Assembly (NCBI GenBank): GCA_021401465.1
Contig: JADDMT010000028.1
Span: 186,001-250,000 of the forward strand
DNA: 64,000 bases
Source: Teratosphaeria epicoccoides
Lineage: Eukaryota > Ascomycota > Dothideomycetes > Mycosphaerellales > Teratosphaeriaceae
Direction of reading: 5' to 3'
Shown here: piece after piece, positions 21,150 through 33,215 of the stretch
How the letters are laid out: every line of letters begins with the position of its first letter
How positions within the stretch are numbered: the first letter of the stretch is position 1
Translations under genes and position numbers: made by a program
Notes under the pieces: generated by a model
Database searches by the model: none
What the model saw: only the letters and a program-made list of their open reading frames with translations
What the model was told of the DNA's origin: nothing

Positions 21150-21613
21150 TCAAGCTCCACCACTCTGTCCGCAGTGCCAACCCAATATACATTCCTGGCC
21201 ATTACGCTCGACGTTTGCGCTTTTGGGGGCTAGGCCGGCTGTGTGGAAGTCGCTTGGAATACTCCAAGAGCAGGCGTTCTCCCCAACATTGATCCCGACA
21301 TTTCGTATTTTGACAGGCAAGGATCCGTGGTAGGATGTTGGGAATATAGCATCGTTCTCGAAGATCATTTCTGCGAGCACGACGACCTCGACAGTGTAGT
21401 AGAAAAGCCGGAGTGTCTCTGCGCCGAGTTGCTTGCATGCGCTGGTCAAGCCGATCGTGGTGTCGCTTTCAAGGTCGGTCGCGAGACGAAACTTCCAGCT
21501 CTTGGCGTCGAAGTCAGTCACAATGGTATTGTCCTCGAAACGCAAGCTCGTATATTCGGTTGCGAAGCTCGGCAGGAATCTCACTGAAGTGGCGAGCCGG
21601 CGATGGCCTCCAT
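21150..21613 (-). pseudogene. 2EXR-like gene, frameshifted (copy D)
   Basis: The start MEAIAGSPLQ (21613 downward) stops at once. The next frame reads FSEIPAELRNRIYELAF, the family motif, and runs into a stop ten codons later. One base further the text continues as EDNTIVTDFDAKSWKFRLA, TIGLTSACKQLGAETLRLFYYTVEV and VKIRNVGINVG, matching copies B and C in order. Two frameshifts make it non-functional. It lies opposite in direction to copies B and C. Confidence 0.65.
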
Positions 21614-22856
21614 GTCTGGTTTTTGGGGTGTCACCAGGTCGCGGCGACGTTTGAGCAGGTACGGAAGCAGATTTTGAAGAAGCGTCGCAAGCAAAAATTT
21701 GCATGTGCTCACAGCAGAGCGATTTTCTAAAAAACATTACGTGCTCATCACAAGCACATGAGAAGGCTCACGCTCACTCGCGCCGAATCTCGACATGCAG
21801 CCGCGCCTGCTCGCCATCAATCGCGTTGCATCCCCGTCAGATCATCTAGTCCGCTAATTACGTTCCACACTCGCTTTCGATGATACTTGCCACGAGCAGA
21901 AGACCACATAACCTTCTCCGCCCGACAAATCAGCTTGAGATACTCGCTCGTCTCGATAACTGAGCCCGGCACGTCCATTGCATCAATTCCCAGTGTCGCA
22001 TGGCGAGAAGGCCTTTGCTGGTCGTCCGCAAAGGCAAGAATTGCGCTTAGAACAGCGTTGTGAAGGGCAGGCAGCGAGCCTCGCGCCTTGTTTGTTCGAA
22101 CGCGGTTGCCTAGACTGAGGACCCGCTTGGAGTTGCCGCATGCACGCGCGCCTGCCACATGCTCACATGTCCTGGGAAGCTACGATCGTAGGGGTGAGGA
22201 TCGGTAGAGCTTTCTAGCGCCGACTCGATGACGCTGCTTATGCAACTCACATGAATGGATCGCTATCTATCGAGTGCATAACTCCTCGTGACCGCAGAAA
22301 TCGAGCACAAACGGTTGAAAGCACCACGCAACAGCCGCCCGCTGCGGGTGTAATGCGCGCAAGTCCTCTTTCGGGACCGTCTCGTCAAATCCGCATGACA
22401 TAGTCTCGTCGACCTGGCGAGAATTGTCCACACTCCTCCTCCTGACATCATGGTTGAGCTCCGAACCCCCGTCACTCGCACCACTTGGGCCCGGGATGAG
22501 ATATCGATCATTTTGTAGTCGTCCTTGGCGGAGGTGTTGACGGACGCCGCGTATTTCATGATGACTGTGCAACTCAAGGATGAAGCGTGACGGCTTGTCG
22601 CCAGAGGCGATGGTAGATTTAGTATTTTGGACAGAATGTGATGATGTTCGCGGCCATAAAAAGAGATTCCAGACCATTGCAGACAGCAAATGAGCATACG
22701 GGTCCCGTCTCAAATAGCCGCCTTTGGCTTGCATGCAAGTATGCAGGTTCCCGCAAAAGTGCTTGACCATATTTCAGGATCGGACGGCAAGCTCCCAATG
22801 CTACCGACAAAGGGCTATCGCAGGTCCCGTGGAGGCTCGTTCGACGGTCTGGACTT
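21614..22856. other. Intergenic, unassigned frames
   Basis: The minus-strand frame 22158-21817 (113 residues, ending ISGLDDLTGMQRD) and frames at 22263-22770 are open but overlap others and match no family I recognise. They may be decayed sequence. The left end borders copy D and the right end is the 3' flank of the CorA-like gene. Confidence 0.3.
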
Positions 22857-25800
22857 TCACACAGTACCCTCCACTGTATTGACGGCTTTGTAAGGACGCA
22901 ACAGGATGCGGCCAAGATCCAGCATTACTTTCGCTGTGAGCGGAAGCTCTTCTCTGCTCACGTTGCCCCTTAGGCTCGGGACGCGAACTGCTGATGCGCA
23001 GAGCCAAGCCAGCAGGACGCCGGCAGGCAGTATGAGTAGTGTCACCGCGACGTTGAGACCAAGGTCCAGGTGCATCCGGTTCCAGAGGAAAGCGATTGGC
23101 ACAACCGTCAGAGCAAGGACAGTTGCAAAGCAGGCAATCATGATTGCCATATTGCTGAGCTCTCGAGACTTTACCCAAAATTGGGTGTCAAGCTTCGCTC
23201 CTCCTGCACTCTGATTTTGTTGCCGATCTCTTTTCCCGCCACTCGTCAACATTTCCCACACTTTCGAAGCGCCTGAACTCTGGACAGCGAACCGGATGAG
23301 GTATAAACCAGCCAGTAAAACAACAACGGTAACCATAAACGCCCAGACCGGCGCGCCATTCTGCAGCTCATAGATCTGCATACTGAATAGCGAGCAGGCC
23401 AAAGTTACAGGCACGAAGGCGAACACAAGTTCCGTGAGCCGAGTGACTGTCTGCGCTTCGGCAATGCTTCTACGACTCTCGAGCGAGGCCATATCCGCAC
23501 GTAGGGCATCGTACACCTGTTTCATCTTGATCATGAAAGCCTCAATGCGGGCATCCAGCTCACGGGTCAATGGTCGCATATCCTTGGCTGCTGGATGTGC
23601 TGGGTCAATGAAATCTCGCAAACTGCGGCCTAAGGCAGGCACCTCAATTTCGAAATCGTTCAAAAGCTTACGCCAGGTGCTTGAACGTCCCGTCATCAGA
23701 TGATCGTCAAGAGAGTCGCGGCTGATCTCCTCCAATGTCCAGTCCAGTCGGTCCAAGAAGGTCATGGAGTCTATGTAGGCGAGCCTCAGAATCGCAACCA
23801 ACGGATCTGCTGTCATACGTCCATCCGTGCCTGCACAATTCTGCCATATCCACGTCTGCGCATCAGTAGAAGTTGACGATGATTTGGAAGTTGATGCGAT
23901 CAGAGCTTCGATCTGGTCCTCTGACGCTTCGACCTTATTGGCAGGAAATGCCAAAGGTGTCCTCACTTCTGTCGGCTTGTGGGCAGGTATAGATTGGCGG
24001 AACGACTCGCGAGGTATGTGACGTATCTTGTGAAAATGCAGCAGGTTTTCGGAGTATACGTTCTTTTCGACGGACTCGTGATTGACGAGCAGAGGCAAGG
24101 GGTCTAAGAGGATGATCACTACAATGTGGTCAATGAGGTCAACGAGGATCCAGCTATCCTCTGGACTTACTGATCGTGGCATCTTTCTCTACGAGCTGAA
24201 TGACGGTCGCCTTCTCTTCCCACGCTGCAGAAACTGTATCGCTTGAGGCGTCGAGTGGCCGTGATGAAAGGAGCCAATGCTTGCGGAAGATGTTGTTCGC
24301 CATGGTCACGGTGTGACCAACACACTCCTCTTCGATGACGCCATCAAGTCTATGATATTTTGTGTCCGCCCACTTGATGCCTGAGCTCTGTAGTTTTTGG
24401 AAGCTCGCTCGATCTTGCAGCCAGTCTACGACTCGCCTTTCGATTTGGACCGGTCTGTACCATTTCAAGCTTTTGTACAGCTTTGGCATCTTGGCAGTCT
24501 TCCACCTAGCAGATGGTGTGTCAATGTTGTGGCCTTCACGGTATCCAGAACCGACGATGTGCTCCGCGAACAGCTCTGGGTCAAGGGCGAACATAGCGCC
24601 TAAAGCTTGTATCAGGCTTGACAATTAATCTTCGACAAGCAGTACTCGTTGTTTCACACGAGTATTATCGGCAATAGCGGTATTTTGGAAGCTGCGTTTT
24701 AATTCGCTGGCCATCCAGGAGTTACTTTCGAAGGTTTTGGTCCTGCTCCGACGTGGGCCCTTTGCTGCAGTGCCATAATAGTCTAGTTTCGTTACCCGTC
24801 CCGCACCTGGCACGCGGCAAGGCTCTTGCAATATGTCCAGCAGATGTGGCATACACTTGTGAAGCCGGGCAACTTGCATCCGACATGTCAATGGCAGAGG
24901 CGGCTGGCGCCGCGCGATGACCTCTGATGCTCGAGCCATCTGCGAAGCTCGATGCTCATCTTCTCGTCCTCTTCTCCTCTCCAGACGGCGGCTTCTCGAC
25001 TCTGCTCGTCTGTCGCCACGATGGGCTCGCTGCGATCTCGCAAGCTCCCTGGAAATATCGTCATGCTCTGCGTCACGATAAATCCGAGACAGATCTCGAC
25101 CGCGAGAGTGCAACCCCAGCAATCGTGAGTCTTGTAGCAGATCGTTCCTTGCAGGGCTCGCACGCCGAGGCGCTCGACCAGCGTTGAGACCTTGTGCACC
25201 CGGTACATAGGCAACGTAAGGATCTGATTCTGGATTGGATACAGGCTGGCCCCTTTGTCGTGGCGCCGGCAACATGAATGGCACCGATGAAGTGCTTGGT
25301 CTGAAATAAGTTGATTGCTGCTTAGGTGGCAAGATTGCCAGTCCTCGACCTGTCACAGCTGAGCCATGGCGGGTCACAGATTCATCGTTCGGACAGGAAT
25401 TCCAAGCCCGACCTCTTAAGTTGCTATCAAAGTCTACCCTCCGAGTGCCGGGTGATGCTGCTCGCACCCTCCGCAATCCACGGGGCCGACTTGTCCGCAA
25501 TGGCACAGGATCGCTGTCTGTATCAAGGCCTAGCGCTTGAGATGACGCGGTTGATAGCGACCTCGTATGTCGAGATGATCCAGCGCGGGCTATATTCGAA
25601 ATAGGGCTGTGCGACAGGTCTATGTCCCCGAACTCGTCATGACCCGCTGGTATCGCTAATACTGTGGGACGCGCTGTAGAACTCAGCTGCAGTCTTGGAC
25701 TGCGCACTGCCAAAATTGGTCGGGGGCTTTCGGTAACAGGGGGGCCCGCGAAGTTCCACTCAGAAGGCGAGGAGCCTTCGTATTCTGAGAGACCATGGTA

Positions 25801-25992
25801 GGGAAGAGGGATTGCCTCTGCCGACAATTCGTCGAGATACCGGTATCTAGCTGGACAATCGTCACTTAGTAACAAGGCCTCCAAAGAACTGCTCGCTGAT
25901 GCGGGCAGAGGGATTGAACACGGGTCGCTCGGACTTTCTGGGGCTTCATGAGATGCTTTCATGGCCTCGTGATAGAATCCAGTGCTTGTCAT
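22857..25992 (-). pseudogene. CorA-like Mg2+ transporter domain protein with one in-frame TAA
   Basis: This is a large fungal protein with a variable, Ser/Arg-rich N-terminus and a C-terminal CorA-like domain. The first 455 codons run from the ATG of MTSTGFYHEAM (25992) to VKQRVLLVED, then TAA (about 24627-24625). The same frame goes straight on with LSSLIQALGAMFALDPELFAEH, which is the next family segment. A 52-nt intron (24170-24119, GTAAGT..GTAG) joins ATI to MIILLDPLPLLVNH. The end holds SIAEAQTVTRLTELVFAFVPVTLACSLFSMQI and further helices (ALTVVPIAFLW, VTLLILPAGVLLAW). Apart from the TAA the composite of about 1,027 codons is intact, so this is a recent nonsense allele, a sequence error or a readthrough site. 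The canonical GMN of CorA is not evident, as in many fungal members. Confidence 0.75.
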
Positions 25993-26408
25993 AGTTTTGT
26001 TGCCAGAGTAAATAGGCTCCCGATTATGGAATGTCACTTGATTCGAACTCTAAGAGGGCCCCTTGACAGATGTTGCCCGTGAGGCTATCTCTCATCTCGG
26101 TAATGCAGGTAATACAGTGGCTGCAGTAGCTTGAGCAAGCTTTTCCGAGCCCACAGAGCACGGATTATTCACCTCAGCCTCGTCACCATACAGGCTGGAA
26201 TGGCAGTCGTCGCCTGATGGCCAAGTACTCATTGAACAACAGAGATTCAAATGACAGACAGCAGGGTTCCAAGCACTACATCCTCTTCGGACGCTGGGGC
26301 TGCTGTGCCCACGCTCCGTGAAGCAGGGTGGCGGCGGTTTGTGGCTCGGCATGTTACTCGTACGCAACATAGCTGCTTACAGGAGACTGTTCAGACGCAA
26401 GCTGATCG
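25993..26408. promoter_or_regulatory. Divergent intergenic region, CorA-like and Fig1-like genes
   Basis: The flanking genes point away from each other, so both upstream regions lie here. A further 5' exon of the Fig1-like gene could be hidden in the right end. No other feature seen. Confidence 0.3.
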
Positions 26409-27295
26409 ATGTTAGCATGGCGTTCAAATCACCATGTCCCTATGGGCTTGATCTTGATCAGCGTCTGTATGCAAGGTATGCGTCCCACGGTATTCTGCGC
26501 CACACGATACTGATCGTCAGTCAGCATTGATTCTGGCGGGTTGCAGCAATCATTCAATTGACCTCTACGGCATCTATTTGCTGTCGTTGTCGTATAGCAG
26601 CATGCGACCTGCGGCCAACACGCAAGAACAAGTGGCGTCGTCGTTCGCAAGCGCTTTACAGAATGCGACAGCGGAGATCAACTTCAGCATCAGGTCTGGA
26701 TATTTTGGTTGGTGCCAAAGCCAGGCTCCTGAAGTCAATTGGACCTGTCGGCAGAATCAGACGGGTCTGATGACAGCCAGTGCTAGCGGCCCATTGAACA
26801 TAGTGGAAGTAGCCCGCAGATTCAGTCGGGATGTTGTATTCCCTGGTTGAGTGTGCGCAAAGATTTCTCCCTGGCTAGGAGGACCATGCTGATCCGAGTT
26901 GAAGGATCGCATCCATGGGCCTTTCGGTTCTTGCTTTCAGCGCACTTTGCACGTTTCCCGGATGGAAGAAAGACACATTCCAAGACAGCGGCAGCAGCAT
27001 CGACATCAAAAGGTTTCCGAGACGGCGTTCCGTTGCGGTCTCAGTAGCCGCTATGGCATTAAGCACCATGTGCATGCTGACTGGGGCGGTCTGGCAGCAC
27101 GTAGGAGCGGCTGCGGCAGCCTACATGATTCGGTCTGCCACATTGGGCTATGTTGTCGGGCACGTGGGCCCCGCGGCAAGCGCATTGGCATGGACTGTAG
27201 TCATACTCCTGATGGCCGTCACTGCGGGTATCTTGATGATGGTATGGGACATTGTTGTGCTGGAGGCTGCAGCGCAGTATGATGATGATGCATAG
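26409..27295 (+). pseudogene. Fig1-family membrane protein, frame broken between exons 2 and 3
   Basis: Fig1 is a four-helix plasma-membrane protein that acts in mating-related calcium influx and cell fusion. Exon 1 (26409-26475) gives NHHVPMGLILISVCMQ. A 49-nt intron joins it to exon 2 (26525-26845), with ALILAGCSN, YLLSLSYSS, INFSIRSGYFGWC and FSRDVVFPG. Exon 3, to 27295, holds MGLSVLAFSALCTFPGWKKD, the FPGW motif, PRRRSVAVSVAAMALSTM and AVWQHVGAAAAAYM. These are the family's segments in order. No canonical splice joins exons 2 and 3: available donors are phase 0 or 1, while both usable acceptors (after TTGAAG and TTTCAG) need phase 2. One base appears lost or gained, or the read is wrong. 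The start is provisional, since an upstream exon is possible. Confidence 0.65.
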
Positions 27296-28303
27296 CATGA
27301 TGTGGTGACCAGGCCAGCTGTGGAGGGCGAATACAATCCAACATGAGGTCGGAAGGACCACTGCTTCCTGCAAGTCCGCATTGCCAGATTTCAGCAAATA
27401 CGGCGAATTACTGCGTGGCACGGACAGACCCTGGAACCAACAGCTGGTACCAACAGCTTGCTTGGACCGTTGTTCGCATAGCTCATAAATTGATGGAATG
27501 CTCCCATGCTTGCCCGCTAGGGAGTGTCGTGGAGAAGAACCAGTCGATGGGTCTCCTGCCGTACTACTTTGCAGGTTTCCGTGATGTCCAAAGGAATTCA
27601 TCCAGCTGAGTCGAATGCGTTCATGCTGTAGCACCTATTCCGTGCATAGGTAGCTCCATCTTGGCAGGTAAAGTCGTTACAGGTAAAGAGAGTGGAGAGA
27701 GAAGCACAGCATAGAAAGAAAGAAATATCTAGAAAGAGAGGGCGACAACATATAGACTAGTCCTAAAGCAGTAAAGCTTATATATGTTGAGTACTAACCT
27801 AGGTTCATAATCTAAACAGGAGAAAATAGATTGTATGTTTGAGGACTAGATGATACAATAATGGTAACAAGGTCTGGATGGCCGGCGACATGCCAAGAGC
27901 GGATGAGGTGGACAGACCACCGCGTACATGTATCCAAGTGCAGCTTTCTAAGAACGATCGAGAAGAACGAGGAGGTACAGAGGTCACCTGAAAAGTATTG
28001 GTTACAGTCGATTACACGACCGCTCAAACGAGGGCTCTGAGTAATAATGCACATTCCCTAGCAAGCGCCTAGACTAGACCAAAGACTTGGATAGCTGCAT
28101 CAATGTCTCCCTGTATCTGTGGCAGCGCCCGCCCAAAACGCCAGCTCAAGCGCATCATCATCATCCCCTCAAGCAATAGTAAAGCAGCGGCCGCGTTTCA
28201 GACAACCTCGGTATGGCCACCTCTGAGCACATGTTCTCATCATCGCGCGGCATTCGACGTAGCCGCTTCAAGCTGATCTCATCGCGACGCATATCGCAAA
28301 GAC
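27296..28303. other. Intergenic with AT-rich, purine-rich patch
   Basis: No gene seen. From about 27670 to 27860 the sequence is AT-rich with long purine runs (GAAAGAAAGAAA type), unlike its neighbours. It could be old transposon debris, but no inverted or long terminal repeats are visible. Confidence 0.4.
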
Positions 28304-30258
28304 CTACGCAGCATTCTCAGCAGCAGCCGCTGCTGGCTCCTCAAGCCCGTTCTGCATGTCGACATCTCCCACCTCCGCCTCATCTTTGGCTGCATTGCCA
28401 ATCTCATCACCGTCGATCCTCTCGACAGGCGCCCCTGGTGGCTCCACGATCGGAGCGGGAGCCTTTTCCCCCTTCTCGGCGGTCTCGTCAGCAGGAGCCG
28501 CGCGCTTCTCCTCGTGAGCCTCTTCCTTGCCGCCTTCACTGCCCTCGGCCTCGGGAGCTACAGGCTCGGTCTTAGTTTCACCATTCGTAGCATGTGCGGC
28601 AGCAGCAGGCTCCTCGCTCTTCGCCGGTAACGCGCTCCTTGACTCGCCAGCAGAAGCCGGAGCTGCATCGCCGTCAGCCTCCATGCTCTTGTTCCAGATC
28701 TCGAGCAAAGTCGCGCTCCTCTTCTTGAAGTTGAATTCCTCCTCTCGTGGAATGACCGCTAGCTTGATGATAGCTTTGAGCACCTTGTGAATCTTGGTAG
28801 TCCTGATGATAGATGGCTCCAGGTTCTCGTAAGCCTCGAGTTGAGCGAAAAATTCACCCATGTTTGCCATCTCGCTCTCTTGCGGCGCCTGGTCGCGACT
28901 TAAGAAGCCCTTCTGCAGTCTGTGCCGCAGGTAGAGAACAGCCTTCTCACGCTGCGCAAGCTTTTCCGCCTCCGTCATCTGCGGCTTGGTTTCCTCTTCC
29001 TCGTCTTTGCTCGGTGCAGAGACCTTTTTTTTCGGCTTTGCACTTGACTTCTTGGCAGACGCGGCGGCATCGCCGTTTGGTGTCTTGGGTGCGTTAAGCT
29101 TGGTAACCTTCGGCGTCTTCTTAGGCTGTGACCGTGGTTAGTTTTTGTCTTTCGGAGTGGAAGCCAGCTGCTACTCACCTTAGGACCTTCAGCGTCACTC
29201 TCGGCATCCTTCTTGCGCTTCTTGGACGACTTGGCTGGCTCGGCGCCATCTTCCATCTCGATATCTCCATCGGCAACCTTGCTCTTCCTCGCTTTCTTTG
29301 GCTTCTTCTCCTTTGCCTCGATGTCCTCGTTCTCTGCCTCCGCAACTTCTGCAGCACGACGCTCTGCAGCAGCTTTCTCTTCCGCGGCTGCTTTGGCGTT
29401 GAGCTCGGCAAGCTCCTTAGCAAACTGCTGCTCTTCCTTCTGCCACGTTGAGAGCAGGTCCTTGTAGAATGCAAGGTCGTGGTTCTCAGAGGCTAGACGA
29501 TACGCGTCTTGTAGTGCTTTTGTCATCTTGGCCTTCGGCTTCTGCTTGCACTCCTCGGGGTCGAGCGGCGTGAGGGCCGTGTTCACCATCCATGAGCTGT
29601 CAACAAGCCATTAGAACGCATTTCATTACAGCACAACAAGCTCGATCTCATCTTACAACTCGTTGGTAGACAGGAACATAATCGGGAAGGTTCGCTCCTT
29701 CGCATTCTTGCCGCCCTCCTTGAAATCGTCGCGCAGTGATCCGTCAGGCCTGGCAGTCGAGACGGGACGGCTGCCCAAGAGGCTTTCGGGCAACATCTGC
29801 TCGTCACATATGATGGCAGGCCATGGGGGATATCCTTTGAGACGCGCCCAATAGTGCTCACCGGGCTTGCACTCGAGGCGCAACGTCAACATGAATTTCT
29901 TCTTGTTGAGCTTCTTGTTCTTGTGCTCTGGGATACCACCTGCCGACTTCCTCTTGCCATTCTTGCTGCTACCTGCTGGCGTACCATCGACTGGCGCGGC
30001 GTCCTCCGAGGGAGCCTCAGGCACCTCAGCGGTGTCGCCTTCAGGGGTCGTCACCTCAGTTGCAGCCTGTTTGCTTGCCACCGCATCGTCTTCCTTCGAA
30101 ACACTGGAGCCGCCGTCGACTTCCATGGGCTCGCTTGTCGTGAGAGGGTCGGTGCTAGGCTGCGGTGACGTGAGCGACGACACGGCCATCGTTGACACGG
30201 CAGTCTGACTTACGGCTGGTGTCTCAACAGGGTCGGTGGTAGCGATCTCCTCGGCCAT
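28304..30258 (-). CDS. PWWP-domain chromatin protein (Pdp3-like) with C-terminal helical domain
   Basis: PWWP domains bind H3K36-methylated nucleosomes; yeast Pdp3 belongs to NuA3b. Exons are 30258-29657, 29596-29179 and 29125-28304, giving 613 residues. The N-terminal 120 residues are acidic and low-complexity, followed by a KKLNKKKF basic stretch. The PWWP domain (about 130-235) has HYWARLKGYPPWPAII and, across intron 1, NEFSWMVNTALTPLD. A coiled, Lys/Ala/Glu-rich region (KELAELNAKAAAEEKAAAERRAAE) leads to a helical domain with KIHKVLKAIIKLAVIPREEEFNFKKRS, resembling the TFIIS-N/LEDGF-like fold found after fungal PWWP domains. The tail is again acidic and Ala/Glu-rich. Introns of 60 and 53 nt have good ends. 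A nuclear role in histone reading is inferred from the domains. Confidence 0.85.
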
Positions 30259-32707
30259 GTTGATGTCGTGCGCGTGCGGGACTCGTGTCGTCTGGTGCGG
30301 CGTGAAAATTGCGCCCAGTCGTGACGCGTGTTGGCTGCCAGTGCCTCGTGCCCACCTGTGTGTGATGTCGCAGTGACGCGAATGCGCGATGCCGACCAAT
30401 GCAACACGTGGTAATGATGGGTGTGGTGCGCGTAGTAAAGAGATTGATGGCCGTGGGGTGGGTGTTAACGTTGAGAAGAGGGACTGAACGAGAAGGCTTT
30501 TTGGCTGCAAAGCTGGCGTGGTCCGTGCGAGCGTCAGACCGAGAGAGGTGGATTTGGCCTGCCTTTCCTACCTTGCGCTTTCCACAAAGCGATGCAATCC
30601 CAGAAACACTTCGAGGAGCTCGATCAGCTTCCACCGATTGCCATCGTGTATATTGCATCGTACTGCTGCCTTCATCGGCTGAGTATTGTCATGTTGCCAT
30701 CTTGGCGGAGCTGAAGCCCAGCTTGCGAGCGGAGCCTGATTGGCCGATGCCCTTGCCCGCCCGAACCCGAGACGCCAGCATCATCATTCATAAACTGTAG
30801 CACAACTTTGCTCGCCCTGCGTCCGTTTGATGCGAGCTGTCTGCTCTATGCTCGAACGCTCACCCACATCGATCGCTCGCTGCGAGGTACTACGTCTCGT
30901 CTGCTGCACAGGCCGGACTGCATCGCTCAGACCGCGCCAGCAGAGCAGTTGGAATCCCGCCGACTGTGTCATGTCTCCCCACTTATTGCTCGGCTGTTCC
31001 GCGTGACATGGATCCGGAAGCTGCTTTGTAGTTCTTCGTCATGTGATTCATTTTTCTTGGCTCTCTTTCGCCATGAAGTAATAAGCCAGGGTCAACTGTT
31101 GGTAAGCACCATCCGACAGAGATGTGGTCTACAGGATTGTGCCCTTCTGATTGCCATAACGGTCTTGACGATCTCAGCTGTTTCGACGACCATTATAGAG
31201 CGGACTGAGAAGATGCACTCCGAGCAGAGCCATCCATACCATTCCAGGTTCTCGTGCAATACTGAGCTTGGACATACGATCTGACCGCAGCCGAGCCGCC
31301 GCCGGCAAGAGATCCAACAAACGATAGCCTTCCCTCTGCGCTGCAAGAGAGCCCTCATGTTGCTCTGCATGTCTTTTGGAGCCAGCAGATAACAGCAAAG
31401 GGATAACTCTCTGGTCGAGCGCAACTTACAGCTTCCATTTCTTGACGAATGGACGTCCGAGTCGAATGTCGACACTCTGCACTTGCGACAAGGCAACAGC
31501 AGCAGCGCCATGGAGGGATGCTTGCGACGTTGCCATGCTGGTGAGAGTCTTGGCCTCGTGCTAATGTTACCAGGACTTCACGTACCAATCCAGACGTATG
31601 GGCTCGGGCCTTGTCTATTCTGGCGTGGAATGTCTATTCCAGTTAGCAGAATTGTCTGGACAGAAGTAGATGTTTTGCAGGCTACGCAGCATATTGATTT
31701 CAATGTTGGAGCCAGTAAGTAAACCATGCAAGCCTGTGGAATCCCATGGCCTTCCATATTTCTTGATCATCCTAGCCGGCTGGACACTGTAATAGAAGTG
31801 TCTCTCTCCAGCTGTACCGGTCGAAGTCATAGATAGCCCATGTCTCACTCGGCCGCGACCAAAGAAGTCAGGACCATACTTCGTCAAGTCTTGATCCAGC
31901 TTGACCATTTCCATGGTTTTCGAGACGAACCTGCTATTTCGTGCCTTGAACACCGCCATGTATCCAACCAACGCCGAAACGTCACGCTACTCTTGCTTCC
32001 ATGGTAGTTCGGTAAAAGACGAAGCTTGCACTCGTCGCTATGTCACGTAAAGATCCCGCCTCTGCTCTTCCTGGTCATGATTTCAACTTGCATCTCATTC
32101 CGATTTGAGGACTGCTCATCCCCTTGGTCAGGTTCTGATCGGCAGAGTTGTATAGAGCCGAATATGATGCTCACAGGAGGGCCGGAGCTTGCGACGAGGC
32201 TGTAGACGCGATTGTGCCATCTCTCCCGCGACCGGAATCATGTCTGCTGATAGCCTCAGTGAGCGGATGTGTTGTACTTCGTCTCGAATTGTCCAATCGC
32301 CTCACAAGGCTTTTCGAATTAACAGATGTATATGAGAGGAAGAGGCGAGTGCGTGCAGGTTTCGGGTGCGTGAGCTGATGGCGGGGTTTCTTCGGTAGAT
32401 CTTTTTGGGCTTACCACGTGGTCAACAGTCGTTCCAGTATCGATACGAGCATCAAGACAAGATCTACTACCAGAGCAGCGAGCGCAGAAAGGCAGAGCCT
32501 ACTACAGTCCGGATGTTGTTGGCTTCGAAAACGTCCAGGTGTCGCTGTAAACGCAACGGACTCGAACAGCCATAAGACCGGGCGTGCATTTGCGCTACAA
32601 CGTACCCGTCATCACCGACATGACGGATTTTCGAAATTCAGGATCTGCTCATTGATCATGCCATGAACCGAAGCCGACGTGTGCGTATAGCTGCGACTCA
32701 AATAAAA
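30259..32707. other. Gene-poor region; one unassigned minus-strand frame
   Basis: About 2.4 kb without a gene I can name. The minus-strand frame 31971-31615 (118 residues, MVGYMAVFKARNSRF..YGPDFFGRGRVRHG..) is the most protein-like stretch but matches no family I know and may be a fragment. The other frames are short and overlap. The left end contains the PWWP gene's promoter and the right end that of the 32.7-kb gene, including a CACGTG near 32416. Confidence 0.3.
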
Positions 32708-33215
32708 ATGGCACCAGTTCCAGTCGCGCTTTGCGGGAAATCCACAAGCATGGCTACGTCTTTCACAGAACATCTACTACCGGACTATAAAAGTATGAGG
32801 TGGTACTCTCCGCGATAGAACCAGAACACTAATGCTTGCCACACTAGTTGTCCATCATTTCGACTCGGTCTCCACGGCACGTGAGGAACTGCCCTCGCTG
32901 CTCCGTGGCGAGACCATCAGACCACAATCGGGCGTTGGCAGCAACATCAATGCCACCGAGCCACAAGTGCCCAGAGCTATCGTTGTCGGAGCTGGTTTCT
33001 CAGAGGACGAAGTCAACGAGATGCGCAAGCTGAATGGCGCGGACTTGGTGCCTTGGCTCTATCCTGATACGGTCAGGAGCATGGGGTCTATGTTGACTGG
33101 ACCATTTCTTCTCAGCAGTATCGCCTCCAGAGTGAAGTCTTGTCTGCAGAAGAATGGCATCGTGGAGGGCGAGCAAACGAGGGACGAGAAGAAAGGGGAA
33201 CTGTTGAAGTTCTGA
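32708..33215 (+). CDS. Small conserved fungal protein, function unknown (150 residues)
   Basis: Exon 1 is 32708-32792 and exon 2 is 32848-33215, joined by a 55-nt intron (GTATGA..CTAG). The join turns LLPDYK into LLPDYKIVHHFDS. The protein has MAPVPVALCGKSTSMATSFTEH at the start, PRAIVVGAGFSEDEVNEMRKL in the middle and VPWLYPDT after it. These blocks look Rossmann-like (beta strand, Gly-rich turn, helix), and I recall similar short fungal proteins without assigned function, but I cannot name the family. The end is Lys/Glu-rich (DEKKGELLKF). It sits alone in a decayed neighbourhood and its frame is intact. Confidence 0.7.

Noticed and set aside
22263..22770. BTB/POZ-like gene on the minus strand
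   Set aside because: I tried to match the frames to the BTB pattern and found no ordered motifs.
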